Both the position numbers and the translations under genes were made by a program. From assembly GCA_040954595.2 (NCBI GenBank), contig CM082598.2, positions 4,650,001 to 4,714,000 of the forward strand: a DNA stretch of 64,000 bases, given 5' to 3'. Shown here piece by piece: positions 11,828-23,910 of this stretch (the stretch's first letter is position 1; each line of letters begins with the position of its first letter). This stretch comes from Balanoglossus misakiensis (lineage: Eukaryota > Hemichordata). The notes beneath the pieces were generated by a model. The model saw nothing but the letters and a program-made list of their open reading frames with translations. It was not told the DNA's origin and ran no database searches.

Positions 11828-14195
11828 ACTGCGATACTGAGGATGGATAATGCGAAGCAGAACGCACATCAGCGACGATCGCTTGATTCAGTGCGCTGTT
11901 GCATCAGTAGGGCAGCACTCCCCGTGCCAATTAAAAACCTGCGTTCTTTTTTTTTTCAGCTGTTCTATCAAAGTTCACTGTTCCCTGAAATCAGATTGGA
12001 TTTAAAGCACGGCCTTGGTAACATTTAAATGCAAGGCAGCAAAATGAGCAAGGTTTTTACTGTTCAAAGCTTTTTACTGTTCGATTGTCTCATCAGAATT
12101 CTTTATTTAAATATTCTTTGGAGTTAGAAACATACATGTAGATCTCATAAATGCATTACTTTTAACCCCCAAAAATACATTAATAAAAGTAGATTTCTCA
12201 GAATCCTTTCAAACCTTTTAGATCTCTGTATGAAAATCGAGAATATTGAACTGCTCATCCAAAGGTTCTGAAGCCTATGGAATAAAATTGAATTTTGCAT
12301 AGATTTCTAAAATTCCAAGAAATGTTTTTTTTTCTTCTCTCTGTATGTCTGTTGATCCTTTCCTTCTTGTATCATCAATGAAAAATGATTTCGAAAAAAA
12401 ATGATTTTGAAAAATTATTTTCCTTCTTTTCATGTATTTTCACTGAAACGGATCTTTAAAAAAAATATTTTCAATATCCAACCCTCACAGCTGTGATATC
12501 CCCAACAGCAGTAATAAATCTTTTGCATACGTGTATGCTAAAAGCATTTTTCAATACCATTCCATAAAGCATAAACACACAAAAGCTTAATATGCCAAAC
12601 AAAACTATACAAATACTTAATTACCAAGGTAAACTCACATTTTGGTGGTTCAGGATGGCCTATTAAAGGGCACTTAATTTTGTCAAAAGCTTTTGTTTCA
12701 ATAAAAAGCATATAAATTAAAAAAACGTGGAATTTTATGAGGAAAGGAAAATTAAACGTTAATCCGAAATAAATGCAAATCATGTCATAACACAACAAAT
12801 TTGAACAGATGTTTTCAATGGTTGCATAAAGCCAGTGACATTTTAGATATGTATTTATTCAACCTGCTTGTTAAAATTGGAATAGTCCGTATGTTTTTAA
12901 AATTCTTATCATTCATAGCAAATATTTTCTAAAGGTATAACTAGTCAGTTTTAAGGCATTTCAATACAGTCTCAGGTTTTCCATCAGCAATGCAGTGAAA
13001 TTGCATATCATTGAGAGTATGATATATTAATTGAAAGCGAAACCAACAAAAGAACCAAAAAAATAAATTGACTTCCAAAGCAGTATTAATTTCATGCCAA
13101 ATAAATACCACCATATAATGAACAGAAGACCTAATGTAATTAGGAAAATTCTAATCATGCTTTTCCTTTATTTATTACTTACAAGTGTATGTGTACATAG
13201 ATTTTGTAATTATAGTTCCATTATGAAATGAACATTAAAGGGACATTGTTCATGATTAATTTGGTCATTTTAGTTCTTCTGTATAGTTATATAATAGGTT
13301 ATTCACAAACAATTATAGCTATGTATAGACCAGGTTTCTGCATACAATGAATAGGATAAGCTGTAAGGGAGACTGTCCATTGAAATGCCATATGTGTGGA
13401 GCTGAGTCCATATGTGGCCATATTTTGTGAATAACTCCATTATTAATAGACCCCCTTATTAAAGGGGAAGTGTCGTTTGAACTGCACATGTGCCAGTTTT
13501 CTGGAAACCTTTCTGCAAGATGCATATACTACCTTAACATGATCTTGAAACATGTCTAAAGTTCTGCTTACCTGGCTAAGACAGCATAATTTATGGTATG
13601 CGTCAGGAATGACATCACTGTTTCTTTGTTTATCATCAGCGAGTGGCTAGGTTTCTGAGAAAAGAAAAGTTTATTGAAAATTACCAAATATTTTCAATAA
13701 CTTGAACACCTACAATCACTTAGAAGTTAGAAAATGAGTATATATTTACACTATTTTTATTTTCTGGGTTTTGAGAAGTCATTAGATATATTTTTAAGGT
13801 GTCATATAGTATATACCGGTAGACAGTTATAGTTTCAGCATGACATGAAATTGAAAGTATTTGGGGCATTATGAAATTCACAGACTGTATCCAAATATTG
13901 ATGTTATTTGCTCATGGAATATGTCAAAACTTGATTGTTAGAGATCTGCTGTTACTTGCAGCTCAGGGTGAGTGAATTTTACCTGTTCTTGGTGATTGGA
14001 TGTTTATGATAGCATCAGAAATTGTCACTGCAGTTGTATGCGATTCTTCTATGTGGTGTGCACAGTTCTGCATACATGGATTGGACATGTACCTGAGTCA
14101 TAAAACACAGAAACTCAAATTTCATTGCTATTTCCTTTTATATGCTTCCAATATGTGAAACTCAAAGCTAGCATCTAAATGTGTCTCTATTAAAG

Positions 14196-14386
14196 GTATA
14201 CAGTCACCTCCAATTTACATACACCCATATATGGCTGAAATGGCATATTTGAGTGTTCTAAAGAACATATGGTGGCACTCTTTATTTTCGCGTGTGCCAC
14301 CAACTGAAAATCTGTGATTGGCTAGATCTCAATTTGCCATGGTAACTATAGCTAATTTCCCGATAGGTGACCGTATACTTTTAAAA
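14196..14386. repeat. dispersed repeat (ACAGTCACCTC family), copy 2
   Basis: GTATACAGTCACCTCCAATT at the left and GGTGACCGTATACTTTTAAA at the right are inverted repeats of each other, so this is the most complete copy of the family. It contains CTGTGATTGGCTAGATCTCA. Confidence 0.6.
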
Positions 14387-14499
14387 GGTCAGACATCTGC
14401 TTACTAAAACTGTGTGAATTTCCTGTCAAACTATCTAAAATGTAAGTAAAATGTAAATGTACACCATTGCCTTAATTCTAAGATGCACTGGTTGCAAGG

Positions 14500-14715
14500 T
14501 ACTATAAAACGCGTTATTTTCGCGAGCAATAAATTTTCGCGAAATACGCGAGAGCCAAAAAAAATCGTGAAAATAGAAAGTCACATAAAATGGTTTTTCG
14601 GAGATGACGATGCAGTTAGTGAAATACAAGAACGCGAAAATTACTCCTTGCATAACAGTTGCCTATTTTGATTTGCGAAAATTTCCTGTCGCGAAAATAA
14701 CCTGTTTTACAGTAC
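14500..14715. mobile_element. TTTTCGCG-family MITE, copy 4
   Basis: Ends TACTATAAAACGCGTTATTT and AATAACCTGTTTTACAGTA. Nearly collinear with copy 1, including GCGAGAGCCAAAA and the GTTAGTGAAATACAAGAACG segment. Short ORFs across it are artefacts of the repeat. Confidence 0.75.
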
Positions 14716-17700
14716 GTCCCCCAAAGTGTTTCATTACAGTGTCCCTGAATGTGTCCCTCGAGGGTTTCTTCACAGCTAAGTGCTAAAAATGCCCAAGGCT
14801 GCAGCCATGCATTGTCATAAACCACAGGCCCTTTACAGCAACAGCATACTACCGCGTTTATCATAAAGATTTTTACATCTAGCAGAAAAAAAGCTTTGCT
14901 CGCAAAAATGTAGTCTAGTATCTAGCCATACGTGTTTTTCATGTTTTTCGCATTTGCTCCTACGCTACTGTCTAGGAATGTGCACTGACATTTGACTAAA
15001 ACAATAAAAATGCGATAAACATGCATAGCTACATACTAGACTAGCAAAAATGCAGTTTAGTTGGTATATTGCATGTCATGGTATGTATACATGTATACAG
15101 AGACAAGAATTCCAAAGGTGGAATAAAAGTATAGTACTAACAGTAAAACCTGACAAAACCAAACACTGTCTAATCTGGAAACCTATCTATACCGAACACA
15201 TTTTCAAGTCCATTTCACATAGAAACACTTGTTAAAAGACCGTCTATAAACCACTCACCTCTGCAAACCGAACAATTTCTTCAGCACTTTGGTATCCAGT
15301 TTAGACAGGTTTTACTATAGTTGAGGATGAATTCCCACGATGAAGACCATGGTTGACTTGTTCTAAAAATAGCAAAAAATCGTTACTAAAAAAGGTTAGA
15401 AACTTCACAAGTGTGGGGTGTAAAAATAGATAAGTCAAACCAATACACACTAAATGGAGAGAATAAAAACAGGAAAATTCAGGTTCAGCCGAAATGCCCT
15501 GTTTTTTATTCATGGTGATCAAGCTTGTCTAATTTATTGACCTGTTCTCCTGAGACACACTTTACATGTATTTTCTTAATACCTGCTCTACAAACACTCG
15601 AAAAACTCCCAAAAATAATTTCCAAGCTTTACTGAATAGCCCTGTGCTATCTCATGGCAACAAGGTTGTTATATTGATTGAAGATCAATAAGAATCTTGT
15701 GCCTTTGACATTAAGGGTGTAGGATCGGTAAAGTTGAAATTATTGCCGTTTTTATACTAGTATTTGCAAAGTTATCAAAATAAGTCATAAAATATATGGG
15801 TCACCTTTCTAATCTATGAAATATAACGCCGTGAATTTTAAATGAAAAGATTTTTAACCAGTGATAACTCCTGCAATGAAATTTTCCCTGAATTAAACAC
15901 AACATTGTTTGTAACAAGATAATTATCTGAGAGATGTCAGTCAAAATCTATCAGTGAAATGTATTTTCAGTTGAATGATGGTCTGATTCTTCTGATACTT
16001 GTTGTCTAATGCAAAGAATGTTACCTTGAACATCCGCCTATTTATTTTCAAGTGTGTTTTCGTGCAGTCCCAATTTTGCACACAAAACAAGGGCTTACAA
16101 ATTTTTCTATAGTGTTTACAGTCCTACAAACACACCATTAACCTAGCACACTCGCTACAATCACCGAAGCTAAGGCATAAGAACCAAGGGACCGCCCTCA
16201 TCAACAAAGCCTTCAGGCTAACTCCCACGAATGTTGACACGCCCCCCCCCCCCGTGATATCAATTGATTCTGCCCTTAAATTTGCACATCTTTGTACACA
16301 CGCAACATTGTTACTTTCAAAACAAGAAACGTACAACACCAGAAATATACTAACTACTGTTCGTGTTATTAGAAATGATTCCAGGTAATTCAAAACGTGT
16401 GTCAAGGGGATGGTTTATGATAAAACAGCCGTGCAATATATACTCCGCTGACCCCTGACACTGTTAGTTTTACAAGTTGGAATCATCCCCAATAACAATC
16501 TTCGTTCTTACCTGGAATATTAGAGTAATGTCCGATTTATTGTACTACAATACACACTTCCCGAAATGTGCTGTTATGCAATAAATTTATTATTGGCGTT
16601 ATTATGATTATTAAAGACATGATGCCTTACCGTCTAGATGTAAATATCTTCGTCGGCTGTGAGTGAGAGCAACAAGTCACACATGCACAGGCGGGTCGAT
16701 ATAAGATACAAGTTTGCAGTGCACACGTCCGTCCGGATCCGGTATTGTAATGTAAATGCGGTTTAGAAATTATGGCTTCTTGAAGTCCTGAGCTGCTCCT
16801 GCTGTACGCGAGGTTATTTCTGCACGGTGAAGTTGTCCACAAGTGTATATAAAATACAATTTAACACCAGCTCTCACACACAAATATGCACGTTTTCCAT
16901 TTTGTTTTGGCAGACGACATTTCCATGCGCACTCGCACTGCGCAATGTTTGGGATGACGTGATGATGATGTCATTGCGCGTATTCTCAGTGACTTGAGAG
17001 AGACTGTGATAGATTTCAGTGGTATCAAAATTGTAACTATCCAAGTAATTATACGTCTTTCTCTCAGGCTGTGGAAAAGAACAGAACGGGAATATTGGCC
17101 GGCATGAATTGTAGATTTTAATAGCCTACATCAGAGCTTATACTTTTAGTTTGATTGATAGTATCTGTCGGGTAGGACTAGGCCTTGCTTGGGTATAGGT
17201 CTATCAAAGATTGGAATAAAAGTACATGTTGCCTACATTATTCATTTCTATACGGTCAACATATCTCGATTAAGGCCACATCTTGGCCTAGCAGTACACG
17301 AAGCTGTCGACTGTGGCATCATAGACCTAAGGCATATTTATAATTTATAACTTTCCTTGGCAAAAATGAGATTTAGACTAAGGGCTGTGGCTAAACCGAT
17401 CGTTCAGTTTCTGTGGTTTAAACCTATAATTAACGAACAACCCAAGTCAAGAGACAAGGATGTCCAAGCTACAGACGAATGAAAACTAACTGTTTTAATA
17501 AAACACACTTAGATAATAAAACTAAACTGAACTTGACACGCAAGATATAACGATTCCGATCCTTGCTTGTCGCAGCATGGTATATTATTAGTAGAGGTCC
17601 TATTTAGTCACGCCCACACTGTAGAACAGCTGTATATGTCAGCCCAACAAGCGAAAAGAAATCACCATTAGGAAATAGGCTGCCCTTACCTCGGGCAAAG

Positions 17701-18110
17701 CCTCGCAACTGCGTCATCAAGACGGTTATTTACGTTATACCCAAAGTAAGGGTCACCGCTCTAGAACATAACGGCATCTTCTGAGGAACGAGAAAGGAGA
17801 CCTCCAAATTTGCTTATAGGCTTATAATATAAGAGAAATGAACGGCCGTGACCAAGGTTACATTTTTATTGATCGATAATGCCCTTTCATGAAAGTTATG
17901 ATTGGAAAAGTTTAATTTACTGAAGACAGTGGCAAACTTGATATATGTTGTCGTTTTAGCCCAGTGTACTACATACGTGCATTTTAGTGTACTTTGCATA
18001 CGAACATGGCAACTGCCAAGATGTGTAGACCTAGTAATGTATATGCAGTAGGCCCTACATCTCTACAGTGAAGATCTACTTACGTGTTCAAATAAACGTC
18101 TTTTACTTCT

Positions 18111-18342
18111 GACGTATGTATGTATGTATATATGTATGTACATCGTGTATGTATGTATGTATGTATGTATGTATGTATGTATGTATGTATGTATGTATGT
18201 ATGTATGTATGTATGTATGTATGTATGTATGTATGTATGTATGTATGTATGTATGTATGTATGTATGTATGTATGTATGTATGTATGTATGTATGTATGT
18301 ATGTAGGTATGTATGTATGTATGTATGTATGTATGTATGTAT
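18111..18342. repeat. long (GTAT)n microsatellite
   Basis: About 200 bp of almost perfect GTAT repeats (18146-18342, one G variant near 18306) after a short interrupted lead. It explains the 60-111-residue MYVC/HTYI ORFs in all frames and both strands. Confidence 0.97.
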
Positions 18343-18879
18343 TCACTGATCTATTGATAAGTCCACTTAAGAATTTTTTATCCAAAATTAATGCACGATT
18401 TCGTTTCCCAGGCAACGGATTCGTCGGGCCTAGATTGTTTAATTTCCATCGGTGAAATGGATGAAAATCGCCCGATCAATAAATAATTGCGATTCAAGGA
18501 ATCAATCTAGATTAATTTTACCGAGATTGCCTGCGGTAAAAGATAACACTGTTATATTATATTGATGGCTTGGATGAATCCTGTGTGAATGCGTATTCTG
18601 AATCAAAGGGATGTTAGGGTTGGGTCATTTAATATCCTGGGGGGTATAGGAAGAATGATGAGATAGCATTATTGATTTCTACCTAATCGATCCACTGGTC
18701 AATTTTTCACTATCTGATTTATGGAAACTTTTTTGTGCTCCTCATTTGGGACGGTTTCTTTCACTTGCAGTGCGCGTTTTTCAAGCCTTCTCTGCAGGGC
18801 TGATTTTGTTTTATTGACATAATACTGGGAATCATTTTTATAAGCTATTCCAGGCCCCTTCCCGGATATCAGATATCAT

Positions 18880-19062
18880 GTATGTATGTGCAAGTCCTTT
18901 ATGAAATTCTTCGGTAAATATTTTTTTGGTGTGTTTTCTGAATAGTAAATCATTATTTACATAAATTGATATGCAAGTGCATACGAAATTCTACGGTATT
19001 TTTTTTTATGAATAGTATTACATAAATTGATGTGCAAGTCCACACGAAATTCTCCGGTAAAA
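18880..19062. repeat. three diverged tandem copies of a TGCAAGT...GAAATTCT unit
   Basis: TGCAAGTCCTTTATGAAATTC, TGCAAGTGCATACGAAATTC and TGCAAGTCCACACGAAATTC follow each other at 60-80 bp, each followed by a CGGTAAA-type block and poly-T. The intervening ATTTACATAAATTGAT is also repeated. Confidence 0.6.
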
Positions 19063-19568
19063 ATAATTTTTCTGACCCATAACCGTGAGGGATGGACACA
19101 CACGTCGAATAAAATGGGCGTATGTAGGCATTCCCAATGTAGGCATTATCAAACATTTCAACTCAAGGCTTTCGTATCACGCCGTCAGATCACGACACAG
19201 AACGTTTTTTTTTTATACGTGGGCGGTGATTTCGACTTACCGTTAAAGACTGACCTTTTTATGTCATTTCGTTTTCACTCGCCCATTTCCAGTCATGTAG
19301 AAAGGTCACTTTGCAAGGTCACAATTTGCATGTTACTGGTTAGATGTGATTCGGGTTTCCCATCATAACTGAAGCCCCCGATAGTCGTATCATTTAAAGG
19401 CCCCAAAACTGCCATTTTTTCATTATATTCATAATATTACTTTCAGACTTAGAATGTCAAATTTAAATGGGCATAACGAAGGGCACAGACAAACATTTTG
19501 TGAACCTCTGGTTGTGAATGTGCGTTTAAAAATGAACAAGTTAAAATAATAAACTGGTGCCGCACCCA

Positions 19569-19574
19569 TTTATT
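19569..19574 (-). promoter_or_regulatory. possible poly(A) signal of GCNT copy 1
   Basis: AATAAA on the minus strand, about 220 nt beyond the stop of the first GCNT-like gene. Position is plausible; no further support. Confidence 0.35.
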
Positions 19575-19796
19575 GAGCTGCCCATTGCAAGAGTACACGT
19601 AAACAATTGAGGTATGGACACTAGGTTTTAGAAAATTAAAATGGTGTCGTCTGTCGACTAAGGATGAGGAGAAGAATAATGAAGTATTGTTTTAAGATTA
19701 CAAGGAGATAATAAACGTTCCCGATGAGTCTTTTCTCTTCTGTAGCCCTCCCTCCCCCTCCACCTACCCTCTCTTCTCACTAAATGTTTCCTCGGA

Positions 19797-21131
19797 CTAC
19801 GTCTCCGACAGACGCCCCCACCGGTCAACTCTACCAATGCCGTACCAAGACCGTTTCTCGACAAATTTCGTGAACACATCTAAGTTTAGTTCGACGGGAC
19901 TGTCAACTCTATTCTGTATTTCTTCTTCCAAACACTTCAACACCAGCGCGTCGTAGTCCACGTGGAACTTGTTCGCGAAGAGGTGAGGTCGCCCAACCAA
20001 CCAGGGGAGGTCTTTCCAAGAAAACACGCAAACACCTCGAAGGTATATCCCGTAACACGGGAGACCCAATTTCTCCCATATCTTTATCCTGGACACGGAG
20101 GAAGAAACGTTCCTTTTTCCAGGTCCACCGGGAGCCTCCGGCAGAGAGGCGAGACTCTGGTAGTAAATCTCGTCCGGACTCTTCGTGTCCGCCACCCAGC
20201 GCAACCAGCGCTGAGCGATTTCGCTGGAGTGAAGGAATTCAACGAAGTCACGAGTGATGGCGCTGTGTAGCTCGCCCTTACGGATCACCATTCCCGGCGG
20301 AATTGGGTCCGTTTTCGGTACCCTCGTTCTTTTCATGTTGTCCACATAAGCGTAATATCTATAATAAGTTCGGATGGGAAATAATCTCCCATCATTCGAA
20401 ATGTCATTCTGGCCGTGAAATGTTTGCAGAATTTGAACGATTTCCAAGTTTGTTTTCAAGGGGAATTCCTGGCCTGTGAGGTTAATGAAATATCTCCATT
20501 TGTTATTTCTCTTCAGCGCGTCTCTGTGACAGTTCAGCTCGGCGTAAATTTGACTGACTGAAGACCAGACAACGCGTTCTAGTTTGGAAGCTATGAAGAC
20601 ATTATCGAAACATGAACTGATGGCTCGAACAGCTTCGTGGAAATCTGAGGATGATTTGCTGTCCACGTGAATACAGTAAATGTTATGCGGTCTGTATATT
20701 GTTCTGAGCAACTGTTCAAATTGATGAACAGATTTATATATCAAGATACCAAAGGCCAGTGGAAAATCTCTCTCCTTCTCACTGACTGGTTTATTCGCGT
20801 AACCACCTGTTGATGTAAACTGTGAACAGTTATTGGCCAGGTGTACAAAAGCTCTATCCGGCAGTACGTGTGTTTGTAATTCATTCTTTGCGAGTAGTAC
20901 GCTCTCCTCCAGTGCGGTGTGGCCTTTTGTAAGGTCAAGACAAGTAGTGTTGTCCAAAGTGCGAAAGATTTCCAGGGATTTTCTCCGAGAGTGCGTCAGT
21001 GTTTCCGCGGTCAAGTGCACACGCTTGCCATCCATTTGCCCTTGCTTGAGCCACAGATAGAACAGGACCAGCATGCCTAGCGAAAGCAGCGCGACGTACC
21101 ATTCTCTAAGCTGCCGAACACTTAAATTCAT
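19797..21131 (-). CDS. GCNT-like beta-1,6-N-acetylglucosaminyltransferase, copy 1
   Basis: Intronless ORF of 444 residues, close to vertebrate GCNT1 (428). I start at the Met at 21131 because it gives a short cytosolic tail followed at once by a single membrane anchor (about residues 11-28), the type II Golgi topology of this family; the frame is open 36 codons further upstream. The GT14/core-2 domain follows: PLAFGILIYKS, an IYCIHVD strand, FINLTGQEFPLKTNLEIV, and SPDE with Glu near residue 321, where mouse core-2 GlcNAcT has its catalytic base (Glu320). The family cysteines (NNTTC, ISSC, LNC, GLPC, GVCVFSW, LKC) and N-glycosylation sites (NNTT, NNCS, NLTG) are present. Family members transfer GlcNAc beta-1,6 to GalNAc or Gal on O-glycans in the Golgi. 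The acceptor here cannot be told. A tandem paralog lies 0.8 kb upstream on the same strand. Confidence 0.92.
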   Translation of the reverse strand: MNLSVRQLREWYVALLSLGMLVLFYLWLKQGQMDGKRVHLTAETLTHSRRKSLEIFRTLDNTTCLDLTKGHTALEESVLLAKNELQTHVLPDRAFVHLANNCSQFTSTGGYANKPVSEKERDFPLAFGILIYKSVHQFEQLLRTIYRPHNIYCIHVDSKSSSDFHEAVRAISSCFDNVFIASKLERVVWSSVSQIYAELNCHRDALKRNNKWRYFINLTGQEFPLKTNLEIVQILQTFHGQNDISNDGRLFPIRTYYRYYAYVDNMKRTRVPKTDPIPPGMVIRKGELHSAITRDFVEFLHSSEIAQRWLRWVADTKSPDEIYYQSLASLPEAPGGPGKRNVSSSVSRIKIWEKLGLPCYGIYLRGVCVFSWKDLPWLVGRPHLFANKFHVDYDALVLKCLEEEIQNRVDSPVELNLDVFTKFVEKRSWYGIGRVDRWGRLSET

Positions 21132-21796
21132 TGTCAACTTTGGTCCGTTGCCAATTACTGGCAGTGCCCAAACACTCGCCGCTCCAAGTCCAGTGTGTTT
21201 GTTACATGACAAGAGATTCACACAATGATGTGCACACAATCGTCAAAACCGCCGCCCAGGTCGGGAAATGTGTCAGTTGTCACTGCAATTAACACATATA
21301 CCGTATACTGTACGTGGAGGACAGAATCCCACCCCTACCTCATGATCGAAGGCGGTTTGCTCTGATTCGTCACTCGGTACGATCCCAGCCACACTATCAA
21401 CGTCGAATATACCTTTTTTAGCCTGCAGAATTGTCACTAGCGTGTTTAGTCTGATGTGAGATTCTCTCGTCTCGCTGACCTCGCGTACGGCTTTGGATTA
21501 ATATTTATCTACGAGGCCTATTTGTTTTGTTTTAATATTTACACCAAAGTTATTAAAGGTTAATGATTCTCACGGTTTCAGAACTGTCATTGCGCCCAGA
21601 GCCGATTATTAGAGTAAATCTTAAACGCTATAGTAAGAGTGAATTTTCTGGCATTTATAATGGAATAGTGAACAAAATTAACATTAAAATGGACGGCGAC
21701 AGGAATTGAAAAGCAACATAAACAAGCGTATTTGGAAAATAAATCTATGAACGCACTTGTATTGAAACGTTTACAGAGTATTGGTTTTGTAAATGT

Positions 21797-21802
21797 TTTA
21801 TT
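21797..21802 (-). promoter_or_regulatory. possible poly(A) signal of GCNT copy 2
   Basis: AATAAA on the minus strand, about 140 nt beyond the stop of the second GCNT-like gene and before the next gene's start. Position is plausible; no further support. Confidence 0.4.
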
Positions 21803-21940
21803 CCATGCCAGAAAATGTGCAAAGTTTTCCATTTTTGCAACTTCGTCGCTTCTTTAAGAAATGTTCCGTGGTTTGGGTCCTGTGTCGTTACTCTCCGAGT
21901 CTCGTTGCCGTGTAACCAGATTTTTCAACGCTTTAATTGA

Positions 21941-23266
21941 TCACAGGAGATACCAGTGGTCCATTTCAGCCGGCCATGTTCGTTTCTCTACGAAATAATC
22001 GTAGAGTTCAAAGTTCAGGCGGACGGGGTGATGTACTCTGTGGTTCACCTCCTCTTCCAAACACTTCAAGACCAACGCGTCATACTCAATATGGAACTTA
22101 TTGGCGAACAGATGCGGGCGTTTCTCAAGCCAGGGCAGGTCTTTCCAGGAGAACACGCACACGCTCCGCACGTACTTCCCGTGGCACGGGAAACCCAGGG
22201 GCTTCCAGGTTTTCCAGCGGGAAACGAGCGCCATGATCTCGCTGGGACCCGGACCCCCCGGCGCGTCAGGGAGACAGGAGAGGCTCTGGTAGAACGTTTC
22301 ATCCGGGACTCTGGTGTCGCTCACCCAAGCCAGGAACTTCTGCGCAAGCTCGTCGGTGTGGAGATATTCAATAAATCCCCGCGTGAGCGCGCTGTGCAGT
22401 TCGCCTCTGTGAAGGGTTATGTCTCCCGGGACTGGTTCTGTCTTCTCAAACGGTGTCACCACAACCGTGTCGAACAAAACCATGTGCCTAAAATTGACCC
22501 GAAAAAGGAACGGTTCCCCACCGGTTGCGATGTCGTTCAGCCCGTGAAACGTTTTCAAAATCTGCACGATTTCCAAGTTCGTTTTCAAGGGAAACTCCTG
22601 CCCAGTCAAATTGATAAAATATTTCCACTTTTCTTTTCTTCTCAAAGCGTCGACATGGCAGTTCATTTCTGCTTGGACTACGCTTATCGTTCCCCATACA
22701 ACGCGTTCTAGTTTGGAAGCTATGAAGACGTTATCATAACATGAACTTATGGCTCGAACAGCTTCGTGGACGTCTGTGGACGACTTGCTGTCAACGTGAA
22801 TACAGTAAATGTTATGCGGCCTGTATATTGTTCTGAGCAACTGTTCAAATTGTTGGATAGATTTATATATCAAGATACCGAAGGCCAGTGGAAAATCTCT
22901 CTCCTCCTCACTGATTGGTTTATTCGCGTAACCACCTGTTGATGTAAACTGTGAACAGTTATTGGCCAGGTGTACAAAAGCTCGATCCGGCAGTATGTGT
23001 GTTTGTAATTCATTCTGTGCGAGTAGTACTCTCTCCTCCAGTGCGGTGTGGCCTTTTGTAAGGTCACGGCATGTCGTGTTGTCAAGGGATCGAAAAGCAC
23101 TGACCGACAGCAAGTAGGTGTCCGCCATCAAATGTACACTTTGATAGGCAGCCACTGTTTCGGTTGTCTTCGCTTTGCACCAAGAGTAGACCAGAAAAAC
23201 CAGACAGGTTGACGGCACAGCCAAACACCATTTCCACTTCCGACTAACGTGCGAAATTCCTGTCAT
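21941..23266 (-). CDS. GCNT-like beta-1,6-N-acetylglucosaminyltransferase, copy 2
   Basis: Intronless ORF of 441 residues from the Met at 23266, chosen because a membrane anchor (about residues 13-29) follows directly. The frame stays open 74 codons upstream, but that part is Cys/Arg-rich and unlike a GCNT N-terminus. It has the same core as its neighbour: PLAFGILIYKS, IYCIHVD, FINLTGQEFPLKTNLEIV, and VPDE with the presumed catalytic Glu near residue 323. The central third is almost identical to copy 1 even at silent sites, while the N-terminal stem, the acceptor-side region (about residues 245-290) and the C-terminus differ strongly. That pattern suggests conversion within a duplicated pair, with changed acceptor or donor contacts outside the tract. 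Expected role: Golgi O-glycan branching; which core enzyme it matches is unknown. Confidence 0.92.
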   Translation of the reverse strand: MTGISHVSRKWKWCLAVPSTCLVFLVYSWCKAKTTETVAAYQSVHLMADTYLLSVSAFRSLDNTTCRDLTKGHTALEERVLLAQNELQTHILPDRAFVHLANNCSQFTSTGGYANKPISEEERDFPLAFGILIYKSIQQFEQLLRTIYRPHNIYCIHVDSKSSTDVHEAVRAISSCYDNVFIASKLERVVWGTISVVQAEMNCHVDALRRKEKWKYFINLTGQEFPLKTNLEIVQILKTFHGLNDIATGGEPFLFRVNFRHMVLFDTVVVTPFEKTEPVPGDITLHRGELHSALTRGFIEYLHTDELAQKFLAWVSDTRVPDETFYQSLSCLPDAPGGPGPSEIMALVSRWKTWKPLGFPCHGKYVRSVCVFSWKDLPWLEKRPHLFANKFHIEYDALVLKCLEEEVNHRVHHPVRLNFELYDYFVEKRTWPAEMDHWYLL

Positions 23267-23838
23267 GATTGTTGGACTTGACCCTGGTCTGCGGTACCTC
23301 CATGGACTGACGTAACATTCACATGGACGAATTCGAATGCAACAGTATCCACGGCATGATCGGCAAAAGTCATCAAACGTGTCATCGATCTCGTTCAAAT
23401 GGTTCTTATGCAGCGAATAGGGGATACTCCCCAACTGCGATGTCGTTTGGTTTTCAAACACTTGGCTATTTTCACCACAAACGAGCAAGTTCAGCTCACC
23501 TTTGCCCCCGTCGACCTCGTTTTGATTTTGGTTTAATATTAACTACAGCGCGCAATATTTTAATGATTAACCGCGCGTGGATACGACAGATTTTATCATA
23601 TCTGACCCATGTGTACAAGTATACGTGTATACATCTATAATACAAATTATGTAAATGTTACACATGGTTTTAAGAAAATTAACTACGTGTTCGAAAAAAA
23701 AATATTACAGCTCAGTAATTGAGGTGGGGAGCCTATTTCCCTTTATTACATTAAAATCCTCCCCATTCTGCAATCGTGGATATGTACGAGTATTAAAGGA
23801 AAAGAAATAAAATAATTAGGCTGGCCAAAGGAAGGATA

Positions 23839-23910
23839 AGGTCCCACCGAGATTTGAACTCGGATCGCTGGATTCAGAGTCCAGTGTGCTAACCATTACA
23901 CCATGGGACC
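23839..23910 (-). tRNA. tRNA-Gln (anticodon CTG)
   Basis: On the minus strand a 72-nt cloverleaf runs from GGTCCCATGG to the acceptor strand GGGACC plus discriminator T. The acceptor stem GGTCCCA pairs with TGGGACC. The anticodon arm CTGGA-CTCTGAA-TCCAG gives anticodon CTG. The T arm is CGAG-TTCAAAT-CTCGG. Internal A-box (GTGTAATGGTTAGC) and B-box (GAGTTCAAATC) promoter elements are intact, and there is no intron. It closely resembles other animal tRNA-Gln(CTG) genes. A run of T on the transcribed strand about 30 nt downstream could end Pol III transcription. Confidence 0.97.

Larger units (their letters stand above)
11850..19700. other. gene-free interval
   Basis: No supported gene. It holds the MITE at 14.5 kb, the dispersed repeat at 14.2 kb, the (GTAT)n tract at 18.1 kb and the short tandem copies at 18.9 kb. 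A GC-richer patch at 16.62-16.95 kb looks promoter-like but no exon could be attached. Confidence 0.55.

Noticed and set aside
11274-11850. Overlapping ORFs of 109 (minus) and 140 (plus) residues
   Set aside because: Open frames on both strands in a GC-rich patch, with no domain or splice signals; more like a promoter/UTR island. Only the small ORF with a good start context is kept, at low confidence.
18080-18455. Several 60-111-residue ORFs of repeated MYVC or HTYI
   Set aside because: They are translations of the (GTAT)n microsatellite in every frame, not genes.
21132-21239. 36-residue upstream extension of GCNT copy 1
   Set aside because: It would put a Cys-rich segment before the membrane anchor. 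The inner Met gives the normal type II layout.
22066-22711. ORFs of up to 251 residues antisense to GCNT copy 2
   Set aside because: They are shadows of a GC-rich coding region; only the minus-strand frame has GCNT motifs.
23267-23488. 74-residue upstream extension of GCNT copy 2
   Set aside because: Cys/Arg-rich, unlike GCNT N-termini; the Met right before the anchor is preferred.
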